Shown: positions 32,907-40,479 of the stretch, in pieces
How positions within the stretch are numbered: position 1 is the first letter of the stretch
Layout of the letters: every line of letters starts with the position of its first letter
Assembly (NCBI GenBank): GCA_958295865.1
Contig: CATQHF010000003.1
Coordinates: 434,001-498,000, forward strand
Length of the DNA stretch: 64,000 nt
Reading direction: 5' to 3'
From: an uncultured Dehalococcoidia bacterium
GTDB lineage: Bacteria; Chloroflexota; Dehalococcoidia; Lucifugimonadales; JADFKI01
The notes under the pieces: generated by a model
Database searches by the model: none
What the model was told of the DNA's origin: nothing
Seen by the model: only the letters and a program-made list of their open reading frames with translations
Translations under genes and position numbers: made by a program

Positions 32907-33395
32907 ATGAGCGACAATGACCATCTGAGGCAGGTCGCAGACAGCTTGACTGACGCTATCCATGCAGCGCCTGATGATGCGCGCGCATGGTTTCTGCGCG
33001 GCAACGCTTATCTGGATCGGGGCGCGTTTGATTTCGCTATCGGCGATTACAGCAGGGCTATCGAACTTGTGCCGGATGATGCCGTTGCGTACAACAATCG
33101 AGGCATAGCGCATCGCAGCAAGGGCGATGCCGAACTTGCCATCGCCGATTACGCCAAGGCGATAGCGCTCAACCCGGATTACCGCGACGCTTATAACAAT
33201 CTGGGCATGGCGCTCTCGGACAAAGGGGACTATGAGGGAGCCATCGCGCAGTTCACGCGCGCGATAGAGCTTGACCCCGACTACTGGTATGCCTACAACA
33301 ATCGGGGCATGGCGCTGTGGGCGACGGGCCGCCGCGAGGACGGCATCCGCGACTATGAGCATGCCAAGCGCCTCGCTACCGCCGCTCCAAGGTAA
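32907..33395 (+). CDS. Tetratricopeptide repeat protein
   Basis: 162 residues from the ATG at 32907 (MSDNDHLRQVADSLTDAIHA). Four TPR units can be seen: around ARAWFLRGNAYLDRGAFDFA, AVAYNNRGIAHRSKGDAELA, RDAYNNLGMALSDKGDYEGA and YWYAYNNRGMALWATGRRED, each with the W/Y..G/A..Y/F spacing. No signal peptide or other domain is present, so it is a cytosolic protein-interaction scaffold of unknown partner. A TTG at 32874 is an alternative start. Confidence 0.85.
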   Translation: MSDNDHLRQVADSLTDAIHAAPDDARAWFLRGNAYLDRGAFDFAIGDYSRAIELVPDDAVAYNNRGIAHRSKGDAELAIADYAKAIALNPDYRDAYNNLGMALSDKGDYEGAIAQFTRAIELDPDYWYAYNNRGMALWATGRREDGIRDYEHAKRLATAAPR

Positions 33396-33398
33396 CGC

Positions 33399-33530
33399 TA
33401 GAACCTATCTCATAGATAGACTGATTGCGATTTTCAGAGTCAAACGGCAGCGTTGTTCATACTTGGATGCGCCTTCAATGCTCCGGATTCCCGCGAAAGC
33501 GGGAATGACATTTGTGTTTATAAGGTAGCA
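33399..33530. mobile_element. Rep-H copy (with internal Rep-E hairpin)
   Basis: Starts CGCTAGAACCTATCTCATAG, then CTGATTGCGATTTTCAGAGT, then ATTCCCGCGAAAGCGGGAAT, and ends at TGTTTATAAGGTAGC, whose inverse resembles the start. The same layout occurs at 39.96, 53.03 and (degenerate) 30.48 kb. Confidence 0.65.
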
Positions 33531-33553
33531 TTACCTTTCCCTCTCGGAACGAA

Positions 33554-33570
33554 TTGCGCGAAAAGCGCAA
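33554..33570. other. Perfect inverted repeat upstream of promoter
   Basis: TTGCGC-GAAAA-GCGCAA forms a six-bp perfect hairpin twenty bases upstream of a strong promoter. It is not followed by a T-run, so a terminator is unlikely; it may be an operator or chance. Confidence 0.4.
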
Positions 33571-33589
33571 ATCTTGTCTGAAATAGTCC

Positions 33590-33618
33590 TTGACAAGAAC
33601 ATTATTTCGTTCTATGCT
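33590..33618 (+). promoter_or_regulatory. Strong sigma-70-like promoter for two-domain glyoxalase gene
   Basis: TTGACA at 33590-33595 and TATGCT at 33613-33618, separated by exactly 17 bases. The spacer and -10 edge contain AGAAC-N8-GTTCT, an inverted repeat placed where a repressor would block RNA polymerase. The gene start is 55 bases downstream. Confidence 0.7.
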
Positions 33619-33673
33619 TGTTCTATCAAAGTGCTTAAACGGCACACAATTTGCCTAATTGATAGGAGGAGTA

Positions 33674-34456
33674 ATGGGAAACCCAGTAGTTCACTTCGAG
33701 ATAGGAGGTCCCGACGGGCCTGCGCTGCAACAGTTCTACCGCGACCTGTTCGGCTGGAGGGTCGAGCAGCAGGACGAGGATATGGGGTTCTATGGCGTGG
33801 TATGGGCGAATGAGGGCGGCATCGGCGGCGGCGTATTTCCCACGACCGAGGACATGCCGGTTCGCAACTATGTGACGGTCTATACCCAGGTCGATGACCT
33901 GCAAGCCGCGCTGGACAAGGCGTCCGGTCTGGGCGGGAATACCATAATGCCGCCGATGGAGATAGGGCCTGAGGTCGGCTCGGTCGCTATGTTCATGGAT
34001 CCGGCGGGCAATGCCATGGGGCTGTATTCGCTGCCTGAGAACTGGTCGGGCGAGATGCCGCCGAAGGGCGACGGCCCGGCAGTGGTGCATTTCGAGGTCG
34101 GTGGAAGCGACGCGGAGGGGCTGGAGAACTTCTATACGCAGATGTTCGACTGGCAGATAAGCGGCGTGGACATGGGCGGGATGACCTACAGACTCGTGCA
34201 GCAGGAAGGCGAGGGCATAGGCGGCGGCATCTTCCCGCATGAGGAGGGCATGCCGCCAAACACGCCTTCCGTTGCGGTGATGGTCGATGATCTGCAAGCG
34301 TATCTGGACAAGGCGGTCAGCCTGGGCGGGGAGGCGATGATGCAGCCGACCGATCTGCCCGGCGGGTTCGGGTCAATCGCAATCTTCTATGACATCGCGG
34401 GCAACCGCATATCACTCTACAAGTCGACGGAGGGGCATACTCACCCGCACGATTAA
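33674..34456 (+). CDS. Two-domain VOC (glyoxalase/bleomycin-resistance) protein
   Basis: 260 residues made of two VOC modules, residues about 3-120 and 133-250. Each begins with the same kind of strand (NPVVHFEIGGPDGPALQQFY and PAVVHFEVGGSDAEGLENFY), contains a GIGGGIFP-like strand, and ends with the metal-site strand (SVAMFMDPAGNAMGLY and SIAIFYDIAGNRISLYK). In many such enzymes H and E are metal ligands; here the last position is not Glu in either module, so a metal-dependent lyase or dioxygenase is uncertain. AGGAGG precedes the ATG at 33674, and a strong promoter lies upstream. The gene appears to be a single transcription unit. Confidence 0.85.
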   Translation: MGNPVVHFEIGGPDGPALQQFYRDLFGWRVEQQDEDMGFYGVVWANEGGIGGGVFPTTEDMPVRNYVTVYTQVDDLQAALDKASGLGGNTIMPPMEIGPEVGSVAMFMDPAGNAMGLYSLPENWSGEMPPKGDGPAVVHFEVGGSDAEGLENFYTQMFDWQISGVDMGGMTYRLVQQEGEGIGGGIFPHEEGMPPNTPSVAVMVDDLQAYLDKAVSLGGEAMMQPTDLPGGFGSIAIFYDIAGNRISLYKSTEGHTHPHD

Positions 34457-34559
34457 TTCTTTCTCGCAGTCGTTCCTCCGTGGTCGGCGCTTCTGATAAG
34501 CGCGGCTATGGGGGGACGGCTGGATGTCAGGTTTTTGTATGGGACGAAAGGATATTGGG

Positions 34560-34979
34560 ATGGTCAGGCATTTTGCCAGCGTCGCGGAGATTGTCGAGGA
34601 TGTCGATGCGGCGGTGAGGTTTTACAGGGATGCGCTAGGGCTGGAGGTGGAGCCGCTCAGCGATGGTTATGCGCTGGTGAAGATGTCCGGCGCGCTGCAT
34701 TTCGCAATTTGGTCGCGGGGGGAAGCTGCCAAAGCCACTTATGGCAGCGCGGATGTGGCTGAGCGCGTTCCTCTTGGCTTCACGGTGGGCTTGGAGGTTG
34801 ACGATGTTGATTCTGCCAGCCGGCGCATCGGTGAGGCGGGGACGGCGATGGAGCAATCCGCAAAGACTGAACCTTGGGGTCAGGTGACGGCGCGCTTCTT
34901 GTCGCCAAGCGGGGCGCTGTGCGAGGTTGCGGAGACGCCTTGGGCGCGGCGCATTACGCAGGATGTGAAGGCTGAATGA
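34560..34979 (+). CDS. VOC family protein (single domain)
   Basis: 139 residues from the ATG at 34560 (MVRHFASVAEIVEDVDAAVR). The pattern is glyoxalase-like: VRFYRDALGLEVEPLSDGYA in the first beta-alpha-beta unit, and FTVGLEVDDVDSASRRI with ARFLSPSGALCEVAET in the second. The final strand has the E-V-A-E glutamate that serves as a metal ligand in VOC enzymes. Upstream in-frame ATGs at 34539 and 34524 are possible. No partner genes suggest a substrate. It is 104 bases after the two-domain VOC gene but too divergent to be a simple duplication. Confidence 0.82.
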   Translation: MVRHFASVAEIVEDVDAAVRFYRDALGLEVEPLSDGYALVKMSGALHFAIWSRGEAAKATYGSADVAERVPLGFTVGLEVDDVDSASRRIGEAGTAMEQSAKTEPWGQVTARFLSPSGALCEVAETPWARRITQDVKAE

Positions 34980-35085
34980 GCGTCGCCGGCGTGGTTCGAC
35001 AGGCTCACCACGAACGGATGGATTAACGGGTAAGTTGCTGCGATAATCAAATACATGTCTCAGTCAGGCATGAACGGGTGTGTTG

Positions 35086-36681
35086 CTACCAGCCGATGGC
35101 GCAGCCGTCGTTGCGGGGTTCGCTGCCGCCGATTAGCGCGCCGCTGTTTGCGTCCCGCGCGATGACTTGCCCGCCGCCAAAGTAGAGCGGGTGGGAATCT
35201 CTGACGACTATCTTGTGGCCTCGCGCTCGGAGTTCGTGGGCGGTGGCGGTGCTGATGCGCGGCTCCAAGCCAATCTCGCCTTCCATGGGCCTGTAGCTGA
35301 AGCGCGGCGCGTTCAGCGCGTCTTGCGGCGTCATGTTGAAGTCAATCATGTTGCTCAGCACTTGGAGTTGCCCTTGCGCCTGCTGTACCGTGCCCATTAC
35401 GCCGTAGCTCAGCCATAGCTCGCCGTTTCTGGTGGCGATGCCGGGTATGAGCGTGTGGAACGGGCGCTTGCGCGGCGCGAGGGCGTTGGGGTGGCTTGGA
35501 TGCAGCGAGAACGATGCGCCTCTGCTGTGGAGCGCGATGCCGGTTTTCGGCACGACGAGGCCGGTTCCGAAGTCTGAGAAGACGCTGTTGATGAGGGAGC
35601 AGGCGTTGCCCGCGCCGTCGATGCAGGTGATATAGACGGTATCGCCGTCGGGCGGTTTTAGTCCGACGGGTATGGTGTCCATGGCGCGCTCTTGTCGTAT
35701 CAGGGCGCGGCGCTTGTGGGCGTATCGCTTGGATATGAGCGCGGGGGCGTCTATGTTCATGTGCGCGGGGTCGGTGATGTGATGCATGCCGTCGGTCAGG
35801 GCGAGTCGGGCGCACTCGATGAGGTGGTGATGCCTGTCGGGGGACTGCGCGCCCATCGCGCCGATGTCAAAGCCCTCGGCGATGTTCAGGGCGAGCAGGA
35901 CATTCACGCCCTGGTTATTGGGCGGGCATTGCCAGACGGTCGCGCCCCGGTAGTCGGTGGATATTGGCCGCTCCCATGTGGGCGCGTGCTGATCCAGGTC
36001 GTCGGCGGTGAGCCAGCCGCCTTGCTCTTGAACGAAGGCGGCTATCCGCTTGGCAATATCGGACTTGTAGAAGGCATCCGCGCCGCCCTCGCCAATCGCG
36101 CGTAGGGTGGAGGCGAGCGTTGGCATTTTGATGACTTCGCCGGCGCGGGGCGCTCTGCCGTTCAGCAGAAGCTCATCGCCTGAGGGGCGCTTCTTCAGCC
36201 TTTGCTCCGCGCCCTGCCATTGGAGGGCGATTATCTCTGAAACGGGATAGCCGTTCTCGGCGTAGTCGATGGCGGGGCGGAGCGCGTCGGAGATGGGCAT
36301 GTTGCCGAACTTGTCCAGCAGCGCCTGCCAGCCGCTGACCGCTCCGGGGACGGTGACGGCGTAGGGGCTATCGTCGGGGATGCCGTCGTAGCCTGCCGCA
36401 CGGAGCGCCGCCGCGTCGGACGCTGCCGGGGAGCGTCCGCTCGCGTTTAGGGCATAGACCTTGCGCTCGCTTGCGTTCCAGACGAGGGCGAATACATCGC
36501 CGCCCACGCCGGTGGAGAACGGCTCCACGACATTCAGGACTGCCGCCGCCGCGACCGCCGCATCGACCGCCGATCCGCCGGCGGTTAGCGCGCGGAGTCC
36601 CGCCATTGCCGCAAGCGGCTGGCTGGTGGCGACCATTCCGTTGCTTGCCATTACATTGGAGCGCCTGGAGTCGAACTTCAT
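35086..36681 (-). CDS. Gamma-glutamyltransferase family protein (YwrD-like)
   Basis: 531 residues, an autoprocessing Ntn hydrolase. The large-subunit region has SNVMASNGMVATSQPLAAMA, STGVGGDVFALVW and VTVPGAVSGWQALLDKFG. The processing site that yields the N-terminal nucleophile threonine is in PDGDTVYITCIDGAGNACSL, where canonical enzymes have a TTH motif; the first Thr is kept, the next two residues differ, as in YwrD-like members. GIALHSRGASFSLHPSHPN and RPFHTLIPGIATRNGE follow. There is no signal peptide, so this copy is cytosolic, unlike classical GGT. The ATG overlaps the stop of the upstream kinase gene (ATGA). Its true substrate may be a gamma-glutamyl or cephalosporin-like amide. Confidence 0.87.
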   Translation of the reverse strand: MKFDSRRSNVMASNGMVATSQPLAAMAGLRALTAGGSAVDAAVAAAAVLNVVEPFSTGVGGDVFALVWNASERKVYALNASGRSPAASDAAALRAAGYDGIPDDSPYAVTVPGAVSGWQALLDKFGNMPISDALRPAIDYAENGYPVSEIIALQWQGAEQRLKKRPSGDELLLNGRAPRAGEVIKMPTLASTLRAIGEGGADAFYKSDIAKRIAAFVQEQGGWLTADDLDQHAPTWERPISTDYRGATVWQCPPNNQGVNVLLALNIAEGFDIGAMGAQSPDRHHHLIECARLALTDGMHHITDPAHMNIDAPALISKRYAHKRRALIRQERAMDTIPVGLKPPDGDTVYITCIDGAGNACSLINSVFSDFGTGLVVPKTGIALHSRGASFSLHPSHPNALAPRKRPFHTLIPGIATRNGELWLSYGVMGTVQQAQGQLQVLSNMIDFNMTPQDALNAPRFSYRPMEGEIGLEPRISTATAHELRARGHKIVVRDSHPLYFGGGQVIARDANSGALIGGSEPRNDGCAIGW

Positions 36682-37673
36682 GTTGCTTGTCCTGTGGTTC
36701 TGAATGTGCCGTTGAGCGCGGCGAGGCGCAGTGCGGCGTCGATAGACACTACGCGGGGGCCGTTGGCGCTTAGGGATACATGCGCCTGCTGACCGGGCAG
36801 CAGGGTGAAGGCGCGTTCGCCGTCCAGCGCGACGGTGCAGGGGCGCAGTTCGATGTCGATGCGCTCGCCGATGTCCATCGCCGCCCAGCGCGCGATGTGG
36901 ACGGGGATGATGACGCCGGGCGCGACGGGCGCGTTCACCGTCTCGCCGCCCTGTCCTAGCCTGATGTACAGCCCGCTCTCGTCGGTTATCGAAACGGGTC
37001 GCAGCTGCGCGCCTATGGCTGATAGTCCGATGCTTGCAGGCTCCGCGCGGGCGAGGTAGAGGGCGTTCACGGTGCTCATGTCCCAGATGGCGCGCGCGCC
37101 CACGAACCGCTCGGTGGATATGGCGACATCCACCAGCGCAATGTCTCTGAGCGCGCCGTCGACATATACTTCGAGGCGCTTGTTGGGGAGGGTCGCTTCT
37201 TGGGGCGGCACGAGACCTCGCGCCACGATGCCGGCCGCAAGCCCGGCAAGCGTTCCTTCCGCCATGACGGGGAATACATTGTTCGTGCCGGTGGAGACGG
37301 GGACGAGCGGCACATCGGCGCATCCTTTCGCCACGGCGCGATTGGTGCCGTCGCCGCCCAGGGTTATGAGGCTGCCGACGCCTATGTCAGCCATCAGTTC
37401 GGCGGCGCGTATAGAATCGCGTTCAGCGTTGAAGACCGTCATATCCAGGAACTCGACATTCAGCGCGGACTTCGCGCCGTCGAGCGCGCCTTTGCCCAGC
37501 ATCGCCATATCCGGCATCATCACTATGTCGGTGACGCCGGTTGCCTCCAGCCCCGCGAGAATGCGCTTGAGGATGTTGACTTTTTCTTGGTTGGGGACGA
37601 AACGCCCTTGAGCCACCAGCCGTCGGATGTCCTTGCCTGCGGCGGGGTTGGCGATAATGCCTACGGTTGCCAA
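36678..37673 (-). CDS. ATP-NAD/AcoX-type kinase family protein
   Basis: 331 residues. The N-terminal diacylglycerol/NAD-kinase-like fold is clear: VGIIANPAAGKDIRRLVAQG, then SLITLGGDGTNRAVAKGCAD with the GGDGT nucleotide motif, and PLVPVSTGTNNVFPVMAEGT. Members of the AcoX-like group are called ATP-NAD kinase family proteins, are often beside acetoin or lipoate-related genes, and have no settled substrate. Here it is translationally coupled (ATGA overlap) to a gamma-glutamyltransferase gene, an unusual pairing. The C-terminal 120 residues form the usual beta-sandwich. No acetoin dehydrogenase genes are seen. Confidence 0.82.
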   Translation of the reverse strand: MATVGIIANPAAGKDIRRLVAQGRFVPNQEKVNILKRILAGLEATGVTDIVMMPDMAMLGKGALDGAKSALNVEFLDMTVFNAERDSIRAAELMADIGVGSLITLGGDGTNRAVAKGCADVPLVPVSTGTNNVFPVMAEGTLAGLAAGIVARGLVPPQEATLPNKRLEVYVDGALRDIALVDVAISTERFVGARAIWDMSTVNALYLARAEPASIGLSAIGAQLRPVSITDESGLYIRLGQGGETVNAPVAPGVIIPVHIARWAAMDIGERIDIELRPCTVALDGERAFTLLPGQQAHVSLSANGPRVVSIDAALRLAALNGTFRTTGQAT

Positions 37674-37743
37674 TGATGCCTCACAATTCGGATGCTGTTC
37701 GGTAATTGAGAATTAGAAGGGGGCGGTAGAACTTATCTCATGT

Positions 37744-37824
37744 AGGACTTACGCAGTTGAGCGCGATTTCGTACTTGAAACGGGTCAATACAGATAGGAG
37801 TTCATATTCAAGTGCGTAAGTCCT
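37744..37824. mobile_element. Rep-F copy 3, 81-bp inverted-repeat element
   Basis: AGGACTTACGCAGTTGAGCG at the left and CAAGTGCGTAAGTCCT at the right. It appears to interrupt a Rep-H copy (AGAACTTATCTCAT directly before it) and is followed at once by Rep-A, exactly as at 18.2 kb. Confidence 0.78.
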
Positions 37825-37827
37825 GAT

Positions 37828-37920
37828 GAGAAAATTGCATTGGTATAGTTTAGCCGTCGAGGGGCAAGCGTTTTCGCCCCCATCCTAACCTTCCCCCAAA
37901 GGGGGAAGGGACTTTCTCCA
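37828..37920. repeat. Rep-A copy 7 (short form)
   Basis: GAGAAAATTGCATTGGTATA, GTTTAGCCGTCGAGGGGC and the CCTTCCCCCAAAGGGGGAAGG hairpin; the right end is GGGACTTTCTCCA, a shortened terminus. Confidence 0.7.
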
Positions 37921-38060
37921 ATGACGGGTGAGTGAGCGGGAAAGGCTTATCCAATCTTCTTGTGCGCCCGAACTGAAACGGTGTGCGCCATGGATGGCGG
38001 GTTATTCTGCGCTTGGTGGATGCTATACTATCATTTTGTTGGGCAAGTGGGGGAGTAGTT

Positions 38061-39023
38061 ATGAGCAGATATGCGCTTGCGGCCGATGTGGGAGGCACAC
38101 AGACGAGGGTTGCGCTGGTCGATGCGGTTGGCGGCATATCGCGCAGGCATGCCGCCGAAACGCTGGCGCATGAGGGCAGGGACGCGGTGATGGGCAGGCT
38201 TGCGGATGCGCTGGAGCATGTGGCTGCCAGCCAAGCGGGGGATGTTGTGGGGGTTGGGCTGTCGGTCGCAAGTCCTACGGATCCTGAAACGGGCGTGATG
38301 TACAACCCGCCGAACCTGGGCGACGAGTGGCACTTGTACACGCCCAAGCCGTTTCTGCAAGAGCGTTTGTCGCTGCCGGTCTGGGCGGTGAATGACGCCA
38401 CGCTGGGCGCGCTGGGGGAGCATGCGTTTGGGGCGGGCAGGGGATGCCGCAACATGGTGTATATGACGGTGAGCACCGGCATAGGCGGGGGCATCGTCAT
38501 CGATGGGAAGCTGTATGCGGGGGCAAGCGGCTTCGGCGGCGAGATCGGTCACATGACTATCGACCGGAATGGGCCTTTGGACAATTGCGGCAATGTGGGA
38601 TGCTTGGAGGCGCTGGCGTCAGGCACCGCCTTGGCGCGCATCGCGCAGGAGAGGCTGGCGCTAGGGGAGGGCAGCGCGCTAATCGAGCTTGCGGGCGGAG
38701 ACATTGGCAGGGTGGATGCACGCGTCGTGGCCGAGGCGGCGCTGTCGGGGGATGCGCTGGCGGTGTCGCTGATGCGAGAAGTGGCGGTCAATCTTGCGAG
38801 CGGGATCATCAATCTGATGCACATATTCGATCCGCAGCTCATCGTCATCGGCGGCGGCGTGGCGCAGAACCTGGACATGCTAATGCCGACTATCCAGGCT
38901 GAGGTGGAGCGGCGCGCGATGGCTCATTTTCGGGGGGCGATGCCGGTCGCCAAGTCGCAGCTTGGGGATGATGTTAGCCTGCTGGGAGCGGCGGCGCTGG
39001 CGTTCGCCAATGCCGCCGAATAG
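38061..39023 (+). CDS. ROK family sugar kinase / transcriptional regulator-like
   Basis: 320 residues from the ATG at 38061 (MSRYALAADVGGTQTRVALV). ADVGGTQTR is the phosphate-1 loop. NDATLGALGEH holds the catalytic Asp region, and TVSTGIGGGIVIDG is phosphate loop 2. EIGHMTID and the zinc motif region DNCGNVGCLEALASG follow; the first Cys of the usual CxCGxxGCxE is replaced by Asp. The adenosine loop is LIVIGGGVAQN. No DNA-binding N-terminal domain is present, so it is a kinase (glucokinase or fructokinase type) rather than a NagC-like repressor. GGGGGAGTAGTT precedes the start. The neighbouring HEAT-repeat gene is convergent. Confidence 0.88.
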   Translation: MSRYALAADVGGTQTRVALVDAVGGISRRHAAETLAHEGRDAVMGRLADALEHVAASQAGDVVGVGLSVASPTDPETGVMYNPPNLGDEWHLYTPKPFLQERLSLPVWAVNDATLGALGEHAFGAGRGCRNMVYMTVSTGIGGGIVIDGKLYAGASGFGGEIGHMTIDRNGPLDNCGNVGCLEALASGTALARIAQERLALGEGSALIELAGGDIGRVDARVVAEAALSGDALAVSLMREVAVNLASGIINLMHIFDPQLIVIGGGVAQNLDMLMPTIQAEVERRAMAHFRGAMPVAKSQLGDDVSLLGAAALAFANAAE

Positions 39024-39025
39024 TC

Positions 39026-39955
39026 CTAGAAGCTGAAGCCGAGCGGGTCGTCGTCGAATTCTAGGTTGGCGAGGGCTTCCATCGCGGTTTCGGTGAGCGC
39101 GTCATCGCCGAGCTGAACGGCGCGCAGCAGGGCGCGCTTTGCCAAGGGCCCGCCGATGTTGCCTATGGCGGTTACGGCGGCGCACTGGACTTCGATGTCT
39201 TCGTCGGAGATGAGTTCAATCAGGTGAGGTATGATGGATTCGTCGCCGAGCAAGCCGCAGGCGTTCGCCACCTCGTATCGGATGGCGGGATTGTTGGCGT
39301 TTATCTCTTGCAGCACGGTGGGCAGCCATTCGCTGTTGGAGCTGCGCCCCATCGCGTATATGGCGGACTGGCGCATTGCGGCCTCGGCGCTTGCGTAGGC
39401 GTCGCGCACGATTTGGTCGATCTCGGGGGTGTTGAAGCTGGCGACTGCCTCGATGGCGCGTCGGCGCACCTCCAAGTCTTCGTCGCCGCGCGATATGACG
39501 GCAAGCAGCGCCTCGCGGATGCGTTCTTCATCGCGCGACATTAGCTTGCCCTGCTGCGCCATGTCGGTGAACTTGGACAGGGAGATAGCGGCGGCGGCGC
39601 GCACCTTGGACGATGGGTCGTCCTTCAGCAGACCGACGAGCGGGCGGATTACGACGCGGTCGTCGGTTTCCAGCAGTCCGCGCGTTGCCTGTTCGCGCAC
39701 CGTCTCGGATTCGTCGGACAGGCAGCAGCGGAATATGGCGCTGAAGTCGAGTTCTAGGTTGTCCTCGCTCAGTTCCACCAGAAGCGCGAGTATCTCGCGC
39801 TTGCGTCCTCTAGGCACGGCGCGCCAAGAGCGTCTGAAGCCTCTGATGTCGTCTCTTGTCAGGCTTGAGAGCTGAAGCAGACCGGAGCGCTTTATCGGAC
39901 TTGCCTCGTCCGCAATCTCCGTCATGTAGGTGTCAAGCGTCATTATAATCACCAA
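39026..39955 (-). CDS. HEAT-repeat protein
   Basis: 309 residues, almost entirely alpha-helical, built from about seven HEAT/PBS-like repeats: for example CLSDESETVREQATRGLLET, GLLKDDPSSKVRAAAAISLS, VISRGDEDLEVRRRAIEAVA and LISDEDIEVQCAAVTAIGNI. No catalytic domain or membrane segment is present. It is likely an interaction scaffold; related proteins include phycobilisome lyase-like HEAT proteins, but no pigment genes are here. The start could be at 39955 or the internal ATG at 39943 (MTLDTYMTEIADEA). The gene is isolated on the minus strand, with a Rep-H element directly upstream. Confidence 0.85.
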   Translation of the reverse strand: MVIIMTLDTYMTEIADEASPIKRSGLLQLSSLTRDDIRGFRRSWRAVPRGRKREILALLVELSEDNLELDFSAIFRCCLSDESETVREQATRGLLETDDRVVIRPLVGLLKDDPSSKVRAAAAISLSKFTDMAQQGKLMSRDEERIREALLAVISRGDEDLEVRRRAIEAVASFNTPEIDQIVRDAYASAEAAMRQSAIYAMGRSSNSEWLPTVLQEINANNPAIRYEVANACGLLGDESIIPHLIELISDEDIEVQCAAVTAIGNIGGPLAKRALLRAVQLGDDALTETAMEALANLEFDDDPLGFSF

Positions 39956-39960
39956 AGTTC

Positions 39961-40135
39961 GTAGTGTTTATCTCATAAATGGACTGATTGCGATTTTCAG
40001 AGTTAGACGGCAGCGTTGTTATGCTTGTATGCGCCTTCAATACTCTGGATTCCTGCCCCTGCTTCCGCAGGGGTGACTTTCTTTTCGCAGGAATGACATT
40101 AGCATTTATAAGATGTTCTAGCGTTTGTTGTAGGT
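39961..40135. mobile_element. Rep-H copy, most complete
   Basis: Left end GTGTTTATCTCATAAATGGA, right end GCATTTATAAGATGTTCTAGCG; these are imperfect inverse copies. Between them are TGATTGCGATTTTCAGAGTT and a Rep-E hairpin (CCTGCCCCTGCTTCCGCAGG). It sits directly upstream of the HEAT gene. Confidence 0.65.
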
Positions 40136-40479
40136 TTCTTGTTTTGAGATTAAGTGAGTGTCTAAAACCTTGTCAAGTGAAAGCGAGTTAATCATGAACG
40201 GAGATTGTGGGTGGCGCGGCTTTGCGGAGTGAGCGGCATGCGGCGCGAAAGCGGTATCGCCTTGACACTCTGCGCGCTCGCTCGTAACATTCCGATTGAT
40301 ATATGCCAACCGATATGGGTTTTCGGCATTTGCCGCCGCACTCTCGCACGGATGGCGGCGCAGCGTTTCCTTTTAGATGGTTCTGGCGCTTTGTTATACC
40401 GGATTTCTGCGAAAGCGGGAATATGGATAGTTCGGATCGCGCAGACATCCTGATAGTCATAGTCAAGGGGAGGTTCACT
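40136..40479. other. Gap upstream of dihydropyrimidinase gene
   Basis: About 340 bases. Apart from a Rep-E-like TTCTGCGAAAGCGGGAAT at about 40405, I see no recognised repeat, RNA or gene. AGGGGAGG at 40465-40473 is the ribosome binding site of the next gene. Confidence 0.5.

Larger units (their letters stand above)
37674..38060. repeat. Repeat-filled gap (Rep-H fragment, F, A) and ROK promoter region
   Basis: A 17-base Rep-H start (AGAACTTATCTCATG) is interrupted by Rep-F, which is followed by Rep-A. The last 130 bases lead to the ROK gene and hold a possible -10 (TATACT at 38024-38029), without a convincing -35. Confidence 0.7.

Noticed and set aside
36682-37323. A long N-terminal extension of the gamma-glutamyltransferase gene.
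   Set aside because: It is the wrong frame over the AcoX-type kinase gene; the ATGA overlap at 36678-36681 gives the natural start.
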